NCBI GenBank assembly: GCA_934511165.1
Contig: CAKSWA010000002.1
Span: 5,531-69,530, forward strand
Direction of reading: 5' to 3'
Origin: an uncultured Oscillospiraceae bacterium
GTDB taxonomy: Bacteria; Bacillota; Clostridia; Oscillospirales; Oscillospiraceae
DNA: 64,000 nucleotides
This document shows positions 39,690 through 47,472 of the stretch, piece by piece; position 1 is the stretch's first letter, and each line of letters starts with the position of its first letter. The notes below the pieces were generated by a model that had not been told where the DNA came from, did not search any database, and saw nothing but the letters and a program-made list of their open reading frames with translations. The translations under genes and the position numbers were made by a program.

Positions 39690-40946
39690 ACGAAAAGATC
39701 GATTTCCTTTTTTCTGATATTCGCGCTTGCGTGCGCGCTCCTTACCGCCTGCGGCCTGTCGCCCAAGCCGAGACCGGCCCCCACACCCGAGGCGACCGCT
39801 GCCACCACGGCGACGCCGGAGCCGACCGCAGCGCCCGAACCAACGCCGTCCCCGACGCCGGAACCAACTGCCGAGGAGATCCTGGACGGCGTTACCCTCA
39901 CGGACGGCATCGGCAACTATACGGCGCTCCTTCACGATGGCGACTATACCTCCCGTATCGGCTACCGGGACGGAACAACGCTGCACATTGCATCCGAAAC
40001 ACCCATCGGCGCGCTGTATCTCTACTGGTATGAGCCGTGCGCGCCGTTCACGGTGCGCACCGCCGCGGGAGATGTTCCGGGCGGTGAATACGGCTTTCTG
40101 CATGAGTACCTTGCACTGCCGGAGGCGGTGACGGAGCTTGATATTGAGTTTACCGGACTCTCGCCGCTCTGCGAGATACGCCTCTTTACGGCCGGCGCAG
40201 CGCCGGAGGATGTGCAGGTATGGCAGACGCCATGCGAGCAGGCGGACGTGCTCTTTTTCCCCAGCCATGCGGACGATGACGTGATCTTCTTTGGCCCGCT
40301 CGTTGTGCAGTGCGTGGATCGCGGTCTCAAGGTGCAGGTTGCGTATCTCGTGAACCGCTATTACTATCCGCCGCGTTTGCAGGAGCTTTTGGACGCACTC
40401 TGGGTGATGGGGGTGCGGAATTACCCGGTCATAGGGCCATTCCCGGACATCGTTGCCGACACGCTGGACGATGCGGAGAACGGCTACGGCACGGAAAACG
40501 TGATCGCCTTTCAGGTCGAACAGCTCCGGCGCTTCCGACCGCTCGTCGCTGTCGGGCACGACCGCGAAGGGGAATACGGCCACGGCGCGCACCGGATCAG
40601 CGCGCTTGCGCTCGAACAGTCGGTCGTCTGCGCCGCAGACGCTTCGTATCAGAACTGGAGCGCTGGGCAGTACGGCACATGGGATACGCCGAAGCTCTAT
40701 CTCCACTTTGCCTGGGAAAACCCGATCATCCTCGACGTAGATACGCCGCTTGCGCTCTTCGGCGGCAGAACGGCCTACGAAGTCGCCTGTGACGCCATGC
40801 TCTGCCACGTGAGCCAGCTCGAATGGTTCACCGGACCCATTTTGGAAAACAGCGCTCTGCCGCGCTACGACTGCCGGAAATTCGGCCTTGTCCGCTCGCT
40901 CGTCGGCGCGGACACCGGAAACGATATTATGGAGCATCTGAAGTGA
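39690..40946 (+). CDS. PIG-L-family deacetylase lipoprotein, paralog 1 (probable ACG start)
   Basis: A 418-residue exported protein with lipoprotein signal (T)KRSISFFLIFALACALLTAC, a Pro/Thr/Glu-rich linker, an extra beta-sandwich-like domain (~60-165: TSRIGYRDGTTLHIAS, PIGALYLYWYE) and a PIG-L domain (~180-400). The PIG-L motif is FFPSHADDDVIFFG and the second motif VGHDREGEYGHGAHR. The family removes acetyl groups from N-acetylglucosamine-type sugars using Zn2+. Problem: in this frame no ATG, GTG or TTG precedes the signal peptide. The codon where ATG belongs is ACG, 8 nt after AAAGGA. The next usable start (GTG 40053) would lose the signal. Confidence 0.8.
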   Translation, partial: TKRSISFFLIFALACALLTACGLSPKPRPAPTPEATAATTATPEPTAAPEPTPSPTPEPTAEEILDGVTLTDGIGNYTALLHDGDYTSRIGYRDGTTLHIASETPIGALYLYWYEPCAPFTVRTAAGDVPGGEYGFLHEYLALPEAVTELDIEFTGLSPLCEIRLFTAGAAPEDVQVWQTPCEQADVLFFPSHADDDVIFFGPLVVQCVDRGLKVQVAYLVNRYYYPPRLQELLDALWVMGVRNYPVIGPFPDIVADTLDDAENGYGTENVIAFQVEQLRRFRPLVAVGHDREGEYGHGAHRISALALEQSVVCAADASYQNWSAGQYGTWDTPKLYLHFAWENPIILDVDTPLALFGGRTAYEVACDAMLCHVSQLEWFTGPILENSALPRYDCRKFGLVRSLVGADTGNDIMEHLK

Positions 40947-42274
40947 AGGATGCCCCGGTCAAAGACATTCCGCGCAAAGCGGAGGAAAGGAAGCCAGCCA
41001 CGAAAAAACGAATTTCTCTTCTTCTGATATCCGCAATTTTCTGCGCGCTGCTCACTGCCTGCGGCGCGCCCGCGCAGATAAAGCCGACCGCCGCGCCCAC
41101 CCCGGAACCGACCGCCGCCCCGACAGCGACGCCGGAGCCCACCGCCACGCCTACTCCGGAACCGACCGCTACCCCGAAGCCGACGCCCGAGCCGATTGCC
41201 GCGGAGATCATGGACGGCGTTGCCATCTCGGACAGCATCGGCGGTTATACGGCCATATTGCGCGACGGCGACCGCACCTCCCGCATCGACTACCGCGCCG
41301 GGAACACACTGCACATTTCCTCCGAAACGCCCATCGGCGCGCTGTATCTCTACTGGTACGAACCGGGCGCAGCGTTCACGGTGCACACCGCTGCGGGCGA
41401 TGTCGCGGGCGGCGAATATGGTTTTCTGCACGAATATCTCGCGCTGCCGGAAGCGGCAACGGAACTGGATATCGAGTTCACCGGGCTCTCGCCGCTTTGC
41501 GAGGTGCGCCTCTTCACGACTGGCGCCGCGCCCTCGGACGTGCAGGTCTGGCAGCCGCCGTGCGAACAGGCGGATGTGCTGCTCTTCCCGAGCCATGCGG
41601 ACGACGATGTGATCTTCTTCGGCGCGCTTGCCGCGCAATGCGTTGACCGGGGGCTCACGGTGCAGGTGGCGTATCTTGTGAATCACTACGACTGGCAGCC
41701 GCGCCCGCAGGAGCTTCTCGATGCGCTCTGGATGATGGGCATCCGGAACTATCCGGTCATCGGGCCGTTCCCGGACTACTACGTTCTCTCGCTGGAGGGA
41801 GCGCAGCAGAGCTTCGGGGAGGAAAATGTCATTGCCTATCAGGTAGGGCTGCTGCGGCGGTTTAAGCCGCTCGTCGCCGTCGGGCACGACCGCGAAGGCG
41901 AATACGGCCATGGCGCGCACCAGCTCAACGCGCTCTCGCTCGAACAGGCGGTCGTCCGTGCTGCGGACGCTTCGTATGATGCCGAGAGCGCCGCGCAGTA
42001 CGGCGTGTGGGATACGCCGAAGCTGTATCTCCATTTTGCCGACGAAAACCCGATCTTCCTCGACGTGGAAACGCCGCTGGCGTCCTTCGGCGGAAAAACG
42101 GCGTTTGAAGTTGCCTCGGAGGCCATGCTCTGCCACGAAAGCCAACTCCAATATGCCCACCGCCCGACGCTGGAAAGCGCCGAGTTCCCGCGCTACGACT
42201 GCCGCCGGTTCGGCCTTGTCCGCTCACTCGTCGGCGCGGACACCGGCAACGATATAATGGAAAATCTGAACTGA
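40943..42274 (+). CDS. PIG-L-family deacetylase lipoprotein, paralog 2
   Basis: Close tandem paralog of the preceding gene, with the same order: signal peptide KKRISLLLISAIFCALLTAC, Pro/Thr/Glu linker, beta-rich domain, then PIG-L domain with LFPSHADDDVIFFG and VGHDREGEYGHGAHQ. Two starts are possible. GTG 40943 overlaps the upstream stop (GTGA) and has GGAG 8 nt before it, adding 19 charged residues ahead of the signal. ACG 41000 matches the ACG in paralog 1 at the place where MKKR would begin. Either way the mature protein is the same. It ends in a strong terminator. Confidence 0.87.
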   Translation: MKDAPVKDIPRKAEERKPATKKRISLLLISAIFCALLTACGAPAQIKPTAAPTPEPTAAPTATPEPTATPTPEPTATPKPTPEPIAAEIMDGVAISDSIGGYTAILRDGDRTSRIDYRAGNTLHISSETPIGALYLYWYEPGAAFTVHTAAGDVAGGEYGFLHEYLALPEAATELDIEFTGLSPLCEVRLFTTGAAPSDVQVWQPPCEQADVLLFPSHADDDVIFFGALAAQCVDRGLTVQVAYLVNHYDWQPRPQELLDALWMMGIRNYPVIGPFPDYYVLSLEGAQQSFGEENVIAYQVGLLRRFKPLVAVGHDREGEYGHGAHQLNALSLEQAVVRAADASYDAESAAQYGVWDTPKLYLHFADENPIFLDVETPLASFGGKTAFEVASEAMLCHESQLQYAHRPTLESAEFPRYDCRRFGLVRSLVGADTGNDIMENLN

Positions 42275-42281
42275 AGCGATC

Positions 42282-42320
42282 AAAGCCCGGCTGCGTTTCT
42301 TGACGCGGCCGGGCTTTCTG
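42282..42320 (+). terminator. Terminator of the PIG-L pair
   Basis: AAAGCCCGGCTGCGT - TTCTTG - ACGCGGCCGGGCTTT stem followed by CTGTTTA. Confidence 0.8.
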
Positions 42321-42370
42321 TTTATAATAAACCATGCGCTGCATCCCGTGCCGCACGGCACACATACTAA

Positions 42371-42646
42371 GCGTCGATTAACAAGGGCCCGCGCGTCGGA
42401 CAGGTAAGTCTTTTCGGAGCTTTTTGCCCTTTTTGTCTCGGCGGGCGGCAGCCCGCCGTCGCCAAAGAAGAGCAAAAATCCCTCAAAAATCCAAGGCTGT
42501 CCGATGCGAAGCAGTTCTGCCGGAGCAGAAATGCTCTCAGATTAGGAAAAGTCCGCAGGGAATACTTTCTGTATTCTCAAGGGCTTTGACGCCGTATGAG
42601 GGCATTTCCGCCCGGCCGAACCGCGTGTGCCCTTGTCAATCGACGC
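42371..42646. repeat. MITE-like element with 25-bp inverted ends (GCGTCGATT...)
   Basis: Left end GCGTCGATTAACAAGGGCCC(GCGCG), right end the complement of GCGTCGATTGACAAGGGCAC(ACGCG), three mismatches in 25 bp, 276 bp apart. An internal hairpin GGCGGGC-GGCA-GCCCGCC is present. No protein is encoded. The ends match a 44-bp remnant at 45038-45081. It fills most of the gap upstream of the pantothenate-type S component. Confidence 0.6.
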
Positions 42647-42675
42647 AAAGGGAGCAACAGCAGGAGGAATTGAAT

Positions 42676-43263
42676 ATGAACGCAAACTCTCAGGGAAAGA
42701 CCCGGCGTCTGGCGGGTCTGGCGCTTTTCACGGCGCTGATCGTCATTTTGCAGCTGCTGGGCAGTTTCATCCGGTTTGGCCCGGTCTCGGTGTCGCTCGT
42801 GGCGCTGCCCATCGTGGTGGGCGCGGCGGTCTACGGCGGCGTGGCGGGGCTGTGGCTCGGCTTCGTTTTCGGCGTGGTCGTGCTGCTCTCGGGCGACGCT
42901 GCGGCGTTTTTCGCCTTCAGCGTGCCGGGAACGCTGCTCACGGTGCTCGTAAAGGGCATTGCCTGCGGCGGTCTGGCGGGGCTCGTGTACGCCTGGCTCA
43001 GAGCGAAAAACCGCACGCTCGCGGCCATTGCCGCGGCGATCGTATGCCCGGTCGTGAACACCGGCGTATTTCTGCTCGGCTGCCGGATCTTCTTTATGCC
43101 GATGCTCGCCTCCATGGCGCAGAGCCTCGGCTTCGGCGACAATGTGGGACGGTTTATGATCTTTGGCCTCGTCGGCGTCAACTTCCTTGCCGAGCTTGGC
43201 ATCAACATCGTGCTCAGCCCCGTCATTCTGCGGCTGATCCGCATCGGGAGAAAGGAAAAGTAA
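42676..43263 (+). CDS. ECF transporter S component, probably pantothenate (PanT-type)
   Basis: A 195-residue S component with six helices and the EcfT-contact start (RRLAGLALFTALIVILQLLGSF). It belongs to the PF12822 group of S components. The next gene, 3 nt on, is coaX (pantothenate kinase), so the likely substrate is pantothenate, which CoaX would phosphorylate at once on entry. The start follows AGGAGGAATTGAAT. No riboswitch of its own was found. A MITE-like element fills the leader. Confidence 0.85.
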   Translation: MNANSQGKTRRLAGLALFTALIVILQLLGSFIRFGPVSVSLVALPIVVGAAVYGGVAGLWLGFVFGVVVLLSGDAAAFFAFSVPGTLLTVLVKGIACGGLAGLVYAWLRAKNRTLAAIAAAIVCPVVNTGVFLLGCRIFFMPMLASMAQSLGFGDNVGRFMIFGLVGVNFLAELGINIVLSPVILRLIRIGRKEK

Positions 43264-43266
43264 GTC

Positions 43267-44049
43267 ATGATCCTTGCCATCGACACCGGCAATACGAATA
43301 TCGTTCTCGGCTGCGTCGAAAACCGGACGATCCGCGCCGTGGCGCGCATGGCGACGGACGTGAACAAGACCGACTATGAATATGCCGTCGGCATGAAAAA
43401 CGTCCTCGCGTTCGCAGGCTTCCAGCCGGAGGACTTTGAAGGCGCGATTTTGTCGAGCGTCGTCTGGCCGCTTACGTCCACGCTGCAGCGCGCTGTAAAG
43501 CTCCTCACGGGGCTGGATGCGCTCACCGTCGGCAAGGGACTCAAAACGGGGCTTGACATCCGGCTCGACGATCCCGGCCAGATCGGCGCGGACCTTGTCG
43601 TTGGCGCGGTCGCGGCGCTGCATCTGCACCGCCCGCCGCTCATCGTCATCGACATGGGCACCGCCACGACCATCTCCGCCGTGGATGCGCAGGGGCGGTA
43701 TGTAGGCGGCGCAATCGTGCCGGGGCTTCGCCTGTCGATGGAATCGCTCTCCGGCCACACGTCGCAGCTGCCGCGCGTCTCGCTCGACGCGCCCGCCAAG
43801 TGCATCGGGACGAACACCGTTGCCTGTATGCAGTCCGGCGCAATTTACGGCTCGGCTGCCATGCTTGACGGTATGATCGAGCGTATGGAAGCCGAGCTCG
43901 GCGCTCCCGCCGCCGTGATCGCCACCGGCGGCCTCGCCGGATGCGTCACGCCGTTCTGCCGCCGGGAGATCCGGTATGAGCCGGATCTGCTGCTCATCGG
44001 TCTCGCGGTGCTCTGGGAGAGAAACCGCGGCGAAAAAGCACATAAATAA
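43267..44049 (+). CDS. coaX: Type III pantothenate kinase CoaX
   Basis: A 260-residue kinase of the ASKHA fold, first enzyme of coenzyme A synthesis. The phosphate-1 motif is MILAIDTGNTNIVLG, pantothenate-binding GADLVVGAVAA, and the phosphate-2/adenosine part IVIDMGTATTIS ... GGAIVPGL and ATGGLAG. The type III enzyme needs a monovalent cation and is insensitive to CoA feedback. It is coupled to the S component gene and followed by a terminator. Confidence 0.96.
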   Translation: MILAIDTGNTNIVLGCVENRTIRAVARMATDVNKTDYEYAVGMKNVLAFAGFQPEDFEGAILSSVVWPLTSTLQRAVKLLTGLDALTVGKGLKTGLDIRLDDPGQIGADLVVGAVAALHLHRPPLIVIDMGTATTISAVDAQGRYVGGAIVPGLRLSMESLSGHTSQLPRVSLDAPAKCIGTNTVACMQSGAIYGSAAMLDGMIERMEAELGAPAAVIATGGLAGCVTPFCRREIRYEPDLLLIGLAVLWERNRGEKAHK

Positions 44050-44054
44050 ATCAT

Positions 44055-44092
44055 GACGCGCCGGAACAGATTTTCCTGTTCCGGCGCGTTTT
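44055..44092. terminator. Bidirectional terminator between coaX and cobI
   Basis: ACGCGCCGGAACAG-ATTTTC-CTGTTCCGGCGCGT followed by TTTTGCC. Confidence 0.85.
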
Positions 44093-44096
44093 GCCG

Positions 44097-44816
44097 TTAC
44101 TTTTTTCGTGCGGCGGCGCGCAGCCCCGGCACGATCACCGTGGAAAAGACGCCGACATTCTCCGGCAGATCGGTCATCTCGCTGAAAACCTTCTGCGACG
44201 GCATACCGCAGTCGGCAACCATGGACGCCTCCTTCGCAAGCCCGCGGCACGAGAGCGCCGCGGCGGTCTCGCCGATGGCTTTGCCGGACTTCATCAGCAC
44301 CTTTGTGCCGGAAAGCTCCAGCGCCGTATCCAGATTATCCGTTTCGCCCGGATAGATGTGGAGCGGCGCATCCATGTCGGTGAGACTGGTGCCGAGCGTT
44401 GCGGCAACGGCGCAGAAGCTCGTAATGCCGGGAATCATCTGCGTGGCGTAGCCCTGCCGGCGCAGCTCGTCGAGCACATAGTACGCCGTGGCGTAGATCG
44501 AAACATCGCCGAGATTCACCATGGCAACGCTGAGACCCGCGTCCAGTACGCGAGCAATGCTGCCCGCTGCGCGGACATATTCTGCCTTTCGCGTGGACTT
44601 TGCCCGTGCCGCGGTAAATTTCAGCGGCAGGATCGACTTTCGGCTCAGATCGACGGCGCCGCGCGCCACCTCCAGCGCCGCCATTTCTCCGGCGGCATTT
44701 TTCGGTGCGGCGATGACAGGGCAGAAGCCCAGAACATCGCACGCCTCGCGCGTCATCCATGCCGGGTTGCCGGGGCCGACACCCACGGCGTAAAACATTC
44801 CCGCTCTTGCATTCAT
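44097..44816 (-). CDS. cobI: Precorrin-2 C20-methyltransferase CobI/CbiL
   Basis: A 239-residue SAM-dependent methyltransferase of cobalamin biosynthesis, adding the C20 methyl to (cobalt-)precorrin-2. Family motifs: FYAVGVGPGNPAWMT at the start, AMVNLGDVSIYATAYYV, PGITSFCAVAATLG and LMKSGKAIGETAAAL. No other cob gene is adjacent. A cobalamin riboswitch and intrinsic terminator lie upstream, so B12 should switch it off. Its ATG overlaps the stop of a 22-codon ORF by 4 nt. GGAGGG precedes it. Confidence 0.94.
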   Translation of the reverse strand: MNARAGMFYAVGVGPGNPAWMTREACDVLGFCPVIAAPKNAAGEMAALEVARGAVDLSRKSILPLKFTAARAKSTRKAEYVRAAGSIARVLDAGLSVAMVNLGDVSIYATAYYVLDELRRQGYATQMIPGITSFCAVAATLGTSLTDMDAPLHIYPGETDNLDTALELSGTKVLMKSGKAIGETAAALSCRGLAKEASMVADCGMPSQKVFSEMTDLPENVGVFSTVIVPGLRAAARKK

Positions 44817-44881
44817 GGCTCATCCCTCCGCGCGTTTTGCCGGAGAGAGGAGCTGCGGGGTTTGCAGATCATTTTTTGCAT
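44813..44881 (-). CDS. Small ORF (22 aa) coupled to cobI
   Basis: Begins ATGCAAAAAATG (MQKMICKPRSSS...), with the excellent site AGGGAGG 8 nt upstream. It ends in a TGA that overlaps the cobI ATG (ATGA). It is rich in Arg, Ser and Lys and has one Cys. It sits after the riboswitch terminator, so it is made only with cobI. It could be a real peptide, or a device to bring ribosomes to cobI. Too short to judge by homology. Confidence 0.4.
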   Translation of the reverse strand: MQKMICKPRSSSLRQNARRDEP

Positions 44882-44962
44882 AGCAATGCCCTCCCTAAAA
44901 ATTCTTCATGGGGGAATCTCGCAAAAAGAACTTCCAGAGACGACGCTCTCCCGAAAAATACC

Positions 44963-44996
44963 GAAAAAAAGCAGAGCAGCCCAAAGGCTGCTCTGA
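44963..44996 (-). terminator. Intrinsic terminator of the cobI riboswitch leader
   Basis: On the minus strand CAGAGCAGCC-loop-GGCTGCTCTG followed by CTTTTTTTC, between the B12 riboswitch and cobI. The expression platform. Confidence 0.85.
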
Positions 44997-45037
44997 CGGT
45001 ATTTTCAGAATATCAAAGCGTTTTAATCGGAAACCTG

Positions 45038-45081
45038 GCGTCGAATAGCAAGGGCCCGCGTGTTCCCCCGCTAATCGACGC
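45038..45081. repeat. 44-bp remnant of the GCGTCGATT repeat within the cobI leader
   Basis: GCGTCGAATAGC ... GCTAATCGACGC with central AAGGGCCCGCGTG, which matches the ends of the element at 42371-42646. It is placed between the B12-box and the terminator. As RNA it makes a 12-bp hairpin. Confidence 0.6.
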
Positions 45082-45084
45082 TAC

Positions 45085-45245
45085 CACCCGGTGAAATATC
45101 CTGACTCCGTTTCCTCGCTCGCCCGCCTTCCCGGTTTCCCAGTGGCATATTGGGGTCGCTCCGCGTTACAGTTGCCGTTACAGTCCGTGGATTACACACG
45201 GTTCCTTCATTCGGATGTTTCTATTCAATTTTACGGGAGATCCAT
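45085..45245 (-). promoter_or_regulatory. Cobalamin (B12) riboswitch controlling cobI
   Basis: On the minus strand the conserved core appears in order: GGAACCGTGTGTAATCCACGG, then ACTGTAACGG, GCCACTGG, GGGAAGGCGGG and the B12-box-like AGTCAGGATATTTCAC. This matches the cobalamin aptamer (GGGAA..GGTG..AATCC, GCCACTG, GGGAAGGC, AGTCAGGA). It is followed by an intrinsic terminator before cobI, so it acts by transcription termination when B12 is high. A covariance search against RF00174 would confirm. Confidence 0.88.
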
Positions 45246-45257
45246 CCATGTGAAATA

Positions 45258-45286
45258 AGCATACCACACGCTCCGCGCGATTGCAA
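45258..45286 (-). promoter_or_regulatory. Promoter of the B12 riboswitch-cobI transcript
   Basis: On the minus strand TTGCAA - 17 bp - TATGCT, with TGG in front of the -10. The predicted RNA start lies about 5-10 nt before the aptamer. Confidence 0.75.
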
Positions 45287-45334
45287 CGCCTTTTGTCGAA
45301 AAAAGACGCGTGCCGCCGCGATCGGAAACACCCC

Positions 45335-45364
45335 TTGACAGCACCGCACTGCAGGAGATACAAT
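45335..45364 (+). promoter_or_regulatory. Promoter of tRNA-Arg
   Basis: TTGACA - 18 bp - TACAAT, 36 nt upstream of the tRNA. Confidence 0.8.
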
Positions 45365-45399
45365 ATCCTTGTGCGCGGCCGGCGCGCGGAAAACCATAT

Positions 45400-45476
45400 G
45401 CGTCTGTAGCTCAGTTGGATAGAGCGCGAGCCTCCTAAGCCCGAGGCCCCCGGTTCGAGCCCGGGCAGGCGTGCCA
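45400..45476 (+). tRNA. tRNA-Arg (anticodon CCT)
   Basis: A full cloverleaf of 77 nt with encoded CCA. The anticodon loop CTCCTAA reads AGG codons. The D arm is GCTC...GAGC and the T arm CCCGG-TTCGAGC-CCGGG. The anticodon stem CGAGC/GCCCG has one A-C mismatch, and the acceptor stem has G-U pairs, including the first pair. Confidence 0.92.
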
Positions 45477-45481
45477 GCGTC

Positions 45482-45546
45482 AAAACAACACCATAAGGTC
45501 ATCAGCCGCCGCAGGCGGCGTCCGATTGACCGATGGTGTTGTTTTT
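45482..45546 (+). terminator. Terminator of tRNA-Arg
   Basis: AAAACAACACCAT ... ATGGTGTTGTTTTT long hairpin. A second hairpin with T-tail (CAAATCGAACCCA/TTGGGCTTCGATTTG) follows at 45552-45587. Confidence 0.85.
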
Positions 45547-45621
45547 CCTTCCCAAATCGAACCCACTTCGTTGGGCTTCGATTTGGTTTTCATTCCGGGT
45601 GAAATGAAAGAAGGGCATAGT

Positions 45622-46257
45622 ATGGGCTCATTTTGGGAATATTCCTGGGAACAAGCCGATCCGGAGCGCATTGCAAAATATATAGAGGCTTTCGATACGA
45701 GGCCGGATAGACTGACCGGCATCCTGCGCCGGTGCGGTGTCCAAACCGTCTGTGACGCGGGCTGCGGCTGCGGGGCGTATGCGGCAAAGCTCGCGGCAAA
45801 CGGGTTCTCCGTCAGCGGTTTTGATGTTTCGGCGCGCGCCGTGGAGATCGCACAGGCGCTACTTGAGAGAGAATCGCTGAGAGCTGAACTGAAAACCGCC
45901 GGTATCATCTCGACCGGGTATGCCGAAAGCGCGTTTGACGGCGTGATCGCCCGCGATGTTCTTGACCATCTGCGCCGCGCGGACGCTGCGGCGGCAATAA
46001 AAGAGCTCTGCCGCATCACAAAGCCGGGCGGCATCGTTCTCTTCACTGTGGATTCACTGGACGAAGAATATCAGACGGAACCGCACACCGTAAACGCAGA
46101 CGGGGATTATGTGTATATCGGAGGAAAATGGAAAGGAATGGTTTTCCATCCGTATGACGCGGAAACGGTACGCAAAATCCTCCCGGCAGGGATGATGTGG
46201 GAGATACTGGAAAACCGCGGGGAACTCGCGGTTTTGCTGCGGAAGAATGCGGAATAA
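45622..46257 (+). CDS. Class I SAM-dependent methyltransferase
   Basis: A 211-residue methyltransferase. Motif I is VCDAGCGCGAYAAKLAA, motif II VSGFDVSARAVE, motif IV DGVIARDVLDHL and motif V ITKPGGIVLFTVDS. The start is set at MGSFWEYSWEQ because AAGAAGGG lies 7 nt upstream. An ATG six codons earlier has no good site. Substrate unknown. It is a single-gene unit between the tRNA and a bidirectional terminator. Confidence 0.85.
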   Translation: MGSFWEYSWEQADPERIAKYIEAFDTRPDRLTGILRRCGVQTVCDAGCGCGAYAAKLAANGFSVSGFDVSARAVEIAQALLERESLRAELKTAGIISTGYAESAFDGVIARDVLDHLRRADAAAAIKELCRITKPGGIVLFTVDSLDEEYQTEPHTVNADGDYVYIGGKWKGMVFHPYDAETVRKILPAGMMWEILENRGELAVLLRKNAE

Positions 46258-46261
46258 AAAA

Positions 46262-46296
46262 GAACGCAGGGATGGCTTGCCATCTCTGCGTTTTAT
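46262..46296. terminator. Bidirectional terminator between the methyltransferase gene and alr
   Basis: AACGCAGGGATGG-CTT-GCCATCTCTGCGTT with TTTATCG after it. Confidence 0.75.
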
Positions 46297-46309
46297 CGTA
46301 TGGAACCGG

Positions 46310-47449
46310 TCAGTTCTCCGTATAAATGCGCGGCACGCGCAGCGATATGCCGCAGAGCAGCTCGTAGGGGATCGTCCCGGCGAGTGCGGCGAGCTCCGCG
46401 ACTGTCGGCGCGCCGTCGTCCCCGCGGCCGAATACCGTGACAACGTCACCCACGGCGGCGTCGGGGATGTCGGTCACGTCGAGCATGCACATATCCATGC
46501 AGATGCGCCCGACCTGCTTTACGCGCTGTCCGCGCAGCAGTACCTCGAGTTTTCTGGAAAGGCAGCGCTGCAATCCGTCCGCATAGCCGACGGGGATCAC
46601 CGCAAGAGTGCAGTCGCGCTCCGCCGTCCACGTGCGGCCGTAGCTGATGGAGTCGCCCTTTTTGTGGTGCGTGATCGCGCCCACGCGGCTTTTGAGCGCC
46701 ATGACCGGCGTGAGCGCGAGTCCGCCGCGCTCGCTGTCCGGGTAAACGCCGTAGGTGAGAAGCCCCGGCCGGACAAGGTCGAGCGCCGCGCCTTTCTCGC
46801 GCCACGAGAGTACCGCGCCGGAGTTGGCGCAATGGCGCAGCGGGAACCGGCGGCCAATCATGGCTTCCAGCATTTCGACGGCAGAGAGAAACAGCGCGAG
46901 CTGCGCGGCCGTATAGTCTTCCTCGCCGGGCGTGTCGGAAACGGAAAAGTGCGTGAATACGCCCTCGGCTTCGAGATTCGGCAGCTGCGCGAGCGCTGCG
47001 GCGGCGCGGAGAGAAGATTCGTCCTGCGCGCGAAAGCCGAGCCGCCCCATGCCGGTATCCAGCTTCAGGTGGATTTTGAGCTGTTCGCCAGGCCGCAGCG
47101 CCGCGGAGAGGGCGCGCCCCTTTTCCTCGCACTCGACGGAGAGCGTGATGTCGTTCGCGGCCATCTCGGACGCGAACGAGGCGTCCACTGCGCCGAGAAT
47201 CAGAATGGGCATCGTTTCTCCGGCCCTTCGGAGAGCGAGCGCTTCCTGCGGGCAGGCGACGGCGAGATACCGGCAGCCGCACTCGTGCAGCGCCGCGGCA
47301 ATTTCCGCGGCACCGTGGCCGTAGGCGTCGGCCTTTACGACGCCGAGCAGGCCGCAGCCGTCCGGCAGTGCGCGCTGCATTTCTGAAACGTTGTGCCGCA
47401 GCGCGCCGAGCGAAATTTCCGCCCACGTTCTTGTCTTTCGTGTATCCAT
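46310..47449 (-). CDS. alr: Alanine racemase (canonical paralog)
   Basis: A 379-residue fold-type III PLP enzyme that interconverts L- and D-alanine for peptidoglycan. The PLP Lys39 lies in VVKADAYGHGA, the catalytic Tyr in SISYGRTW, and HCANSGAVL and GRICMDMCMLDVTDI are standard Alr patterns. The ATG of MDTRKTR is used, with AAAGGAG upstream. Repeat copy G lies just before the gene. This copy keeps all family residues, unlike paralog 1. Confidence 0.95.
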   Translation of the reverse strand: MDTRKTRTWAEISLGALRHNVSEMQRALPDGCGLLGVVKADAYGHGAAEIAAALHECGCRYLAVACPQEALALRRAGETMPILILGAVDASFASEMAANDITLSVECEEKGRALSAALRPGEQLKIHLKLDTGMGRLGFRAQDESSLRAAAALAQLPNLEAEGVFTHFSVSDTPGEEDYTAAQLALFLSAVEMLEAMIGRRFPLRHCANSGAVLSWREKGAALDLVRPGLLTYGVYPDSERGGLALTPVMALKSRVGAITHHKKGDSISYGRTWTAERDCTLAVIPVGYADGLQRCLSRKLEVLLRGQRVKQVGRICMDMCMLDVTDIPDAAVGDVVTVFGRGDDGAPTVAELAALAGTIPYELLCGISLRVPRIYTEN

Positions 47450-47472
47450 AAAAGGATGCTCCTTTCTGCTTG

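Noticed and set aside
42371..42646. Possible riboswitch for the pantothenate S component
   Set aside because: The inverted ends match a second site in the window and no known aptamer core is seen, so a repeat element explains it better.
45552..45587. Hairpin after the tRNA terminator as a separate RNA gene
   Set aside because: A short imperfect stem with T-tail is explained as a second terminator.
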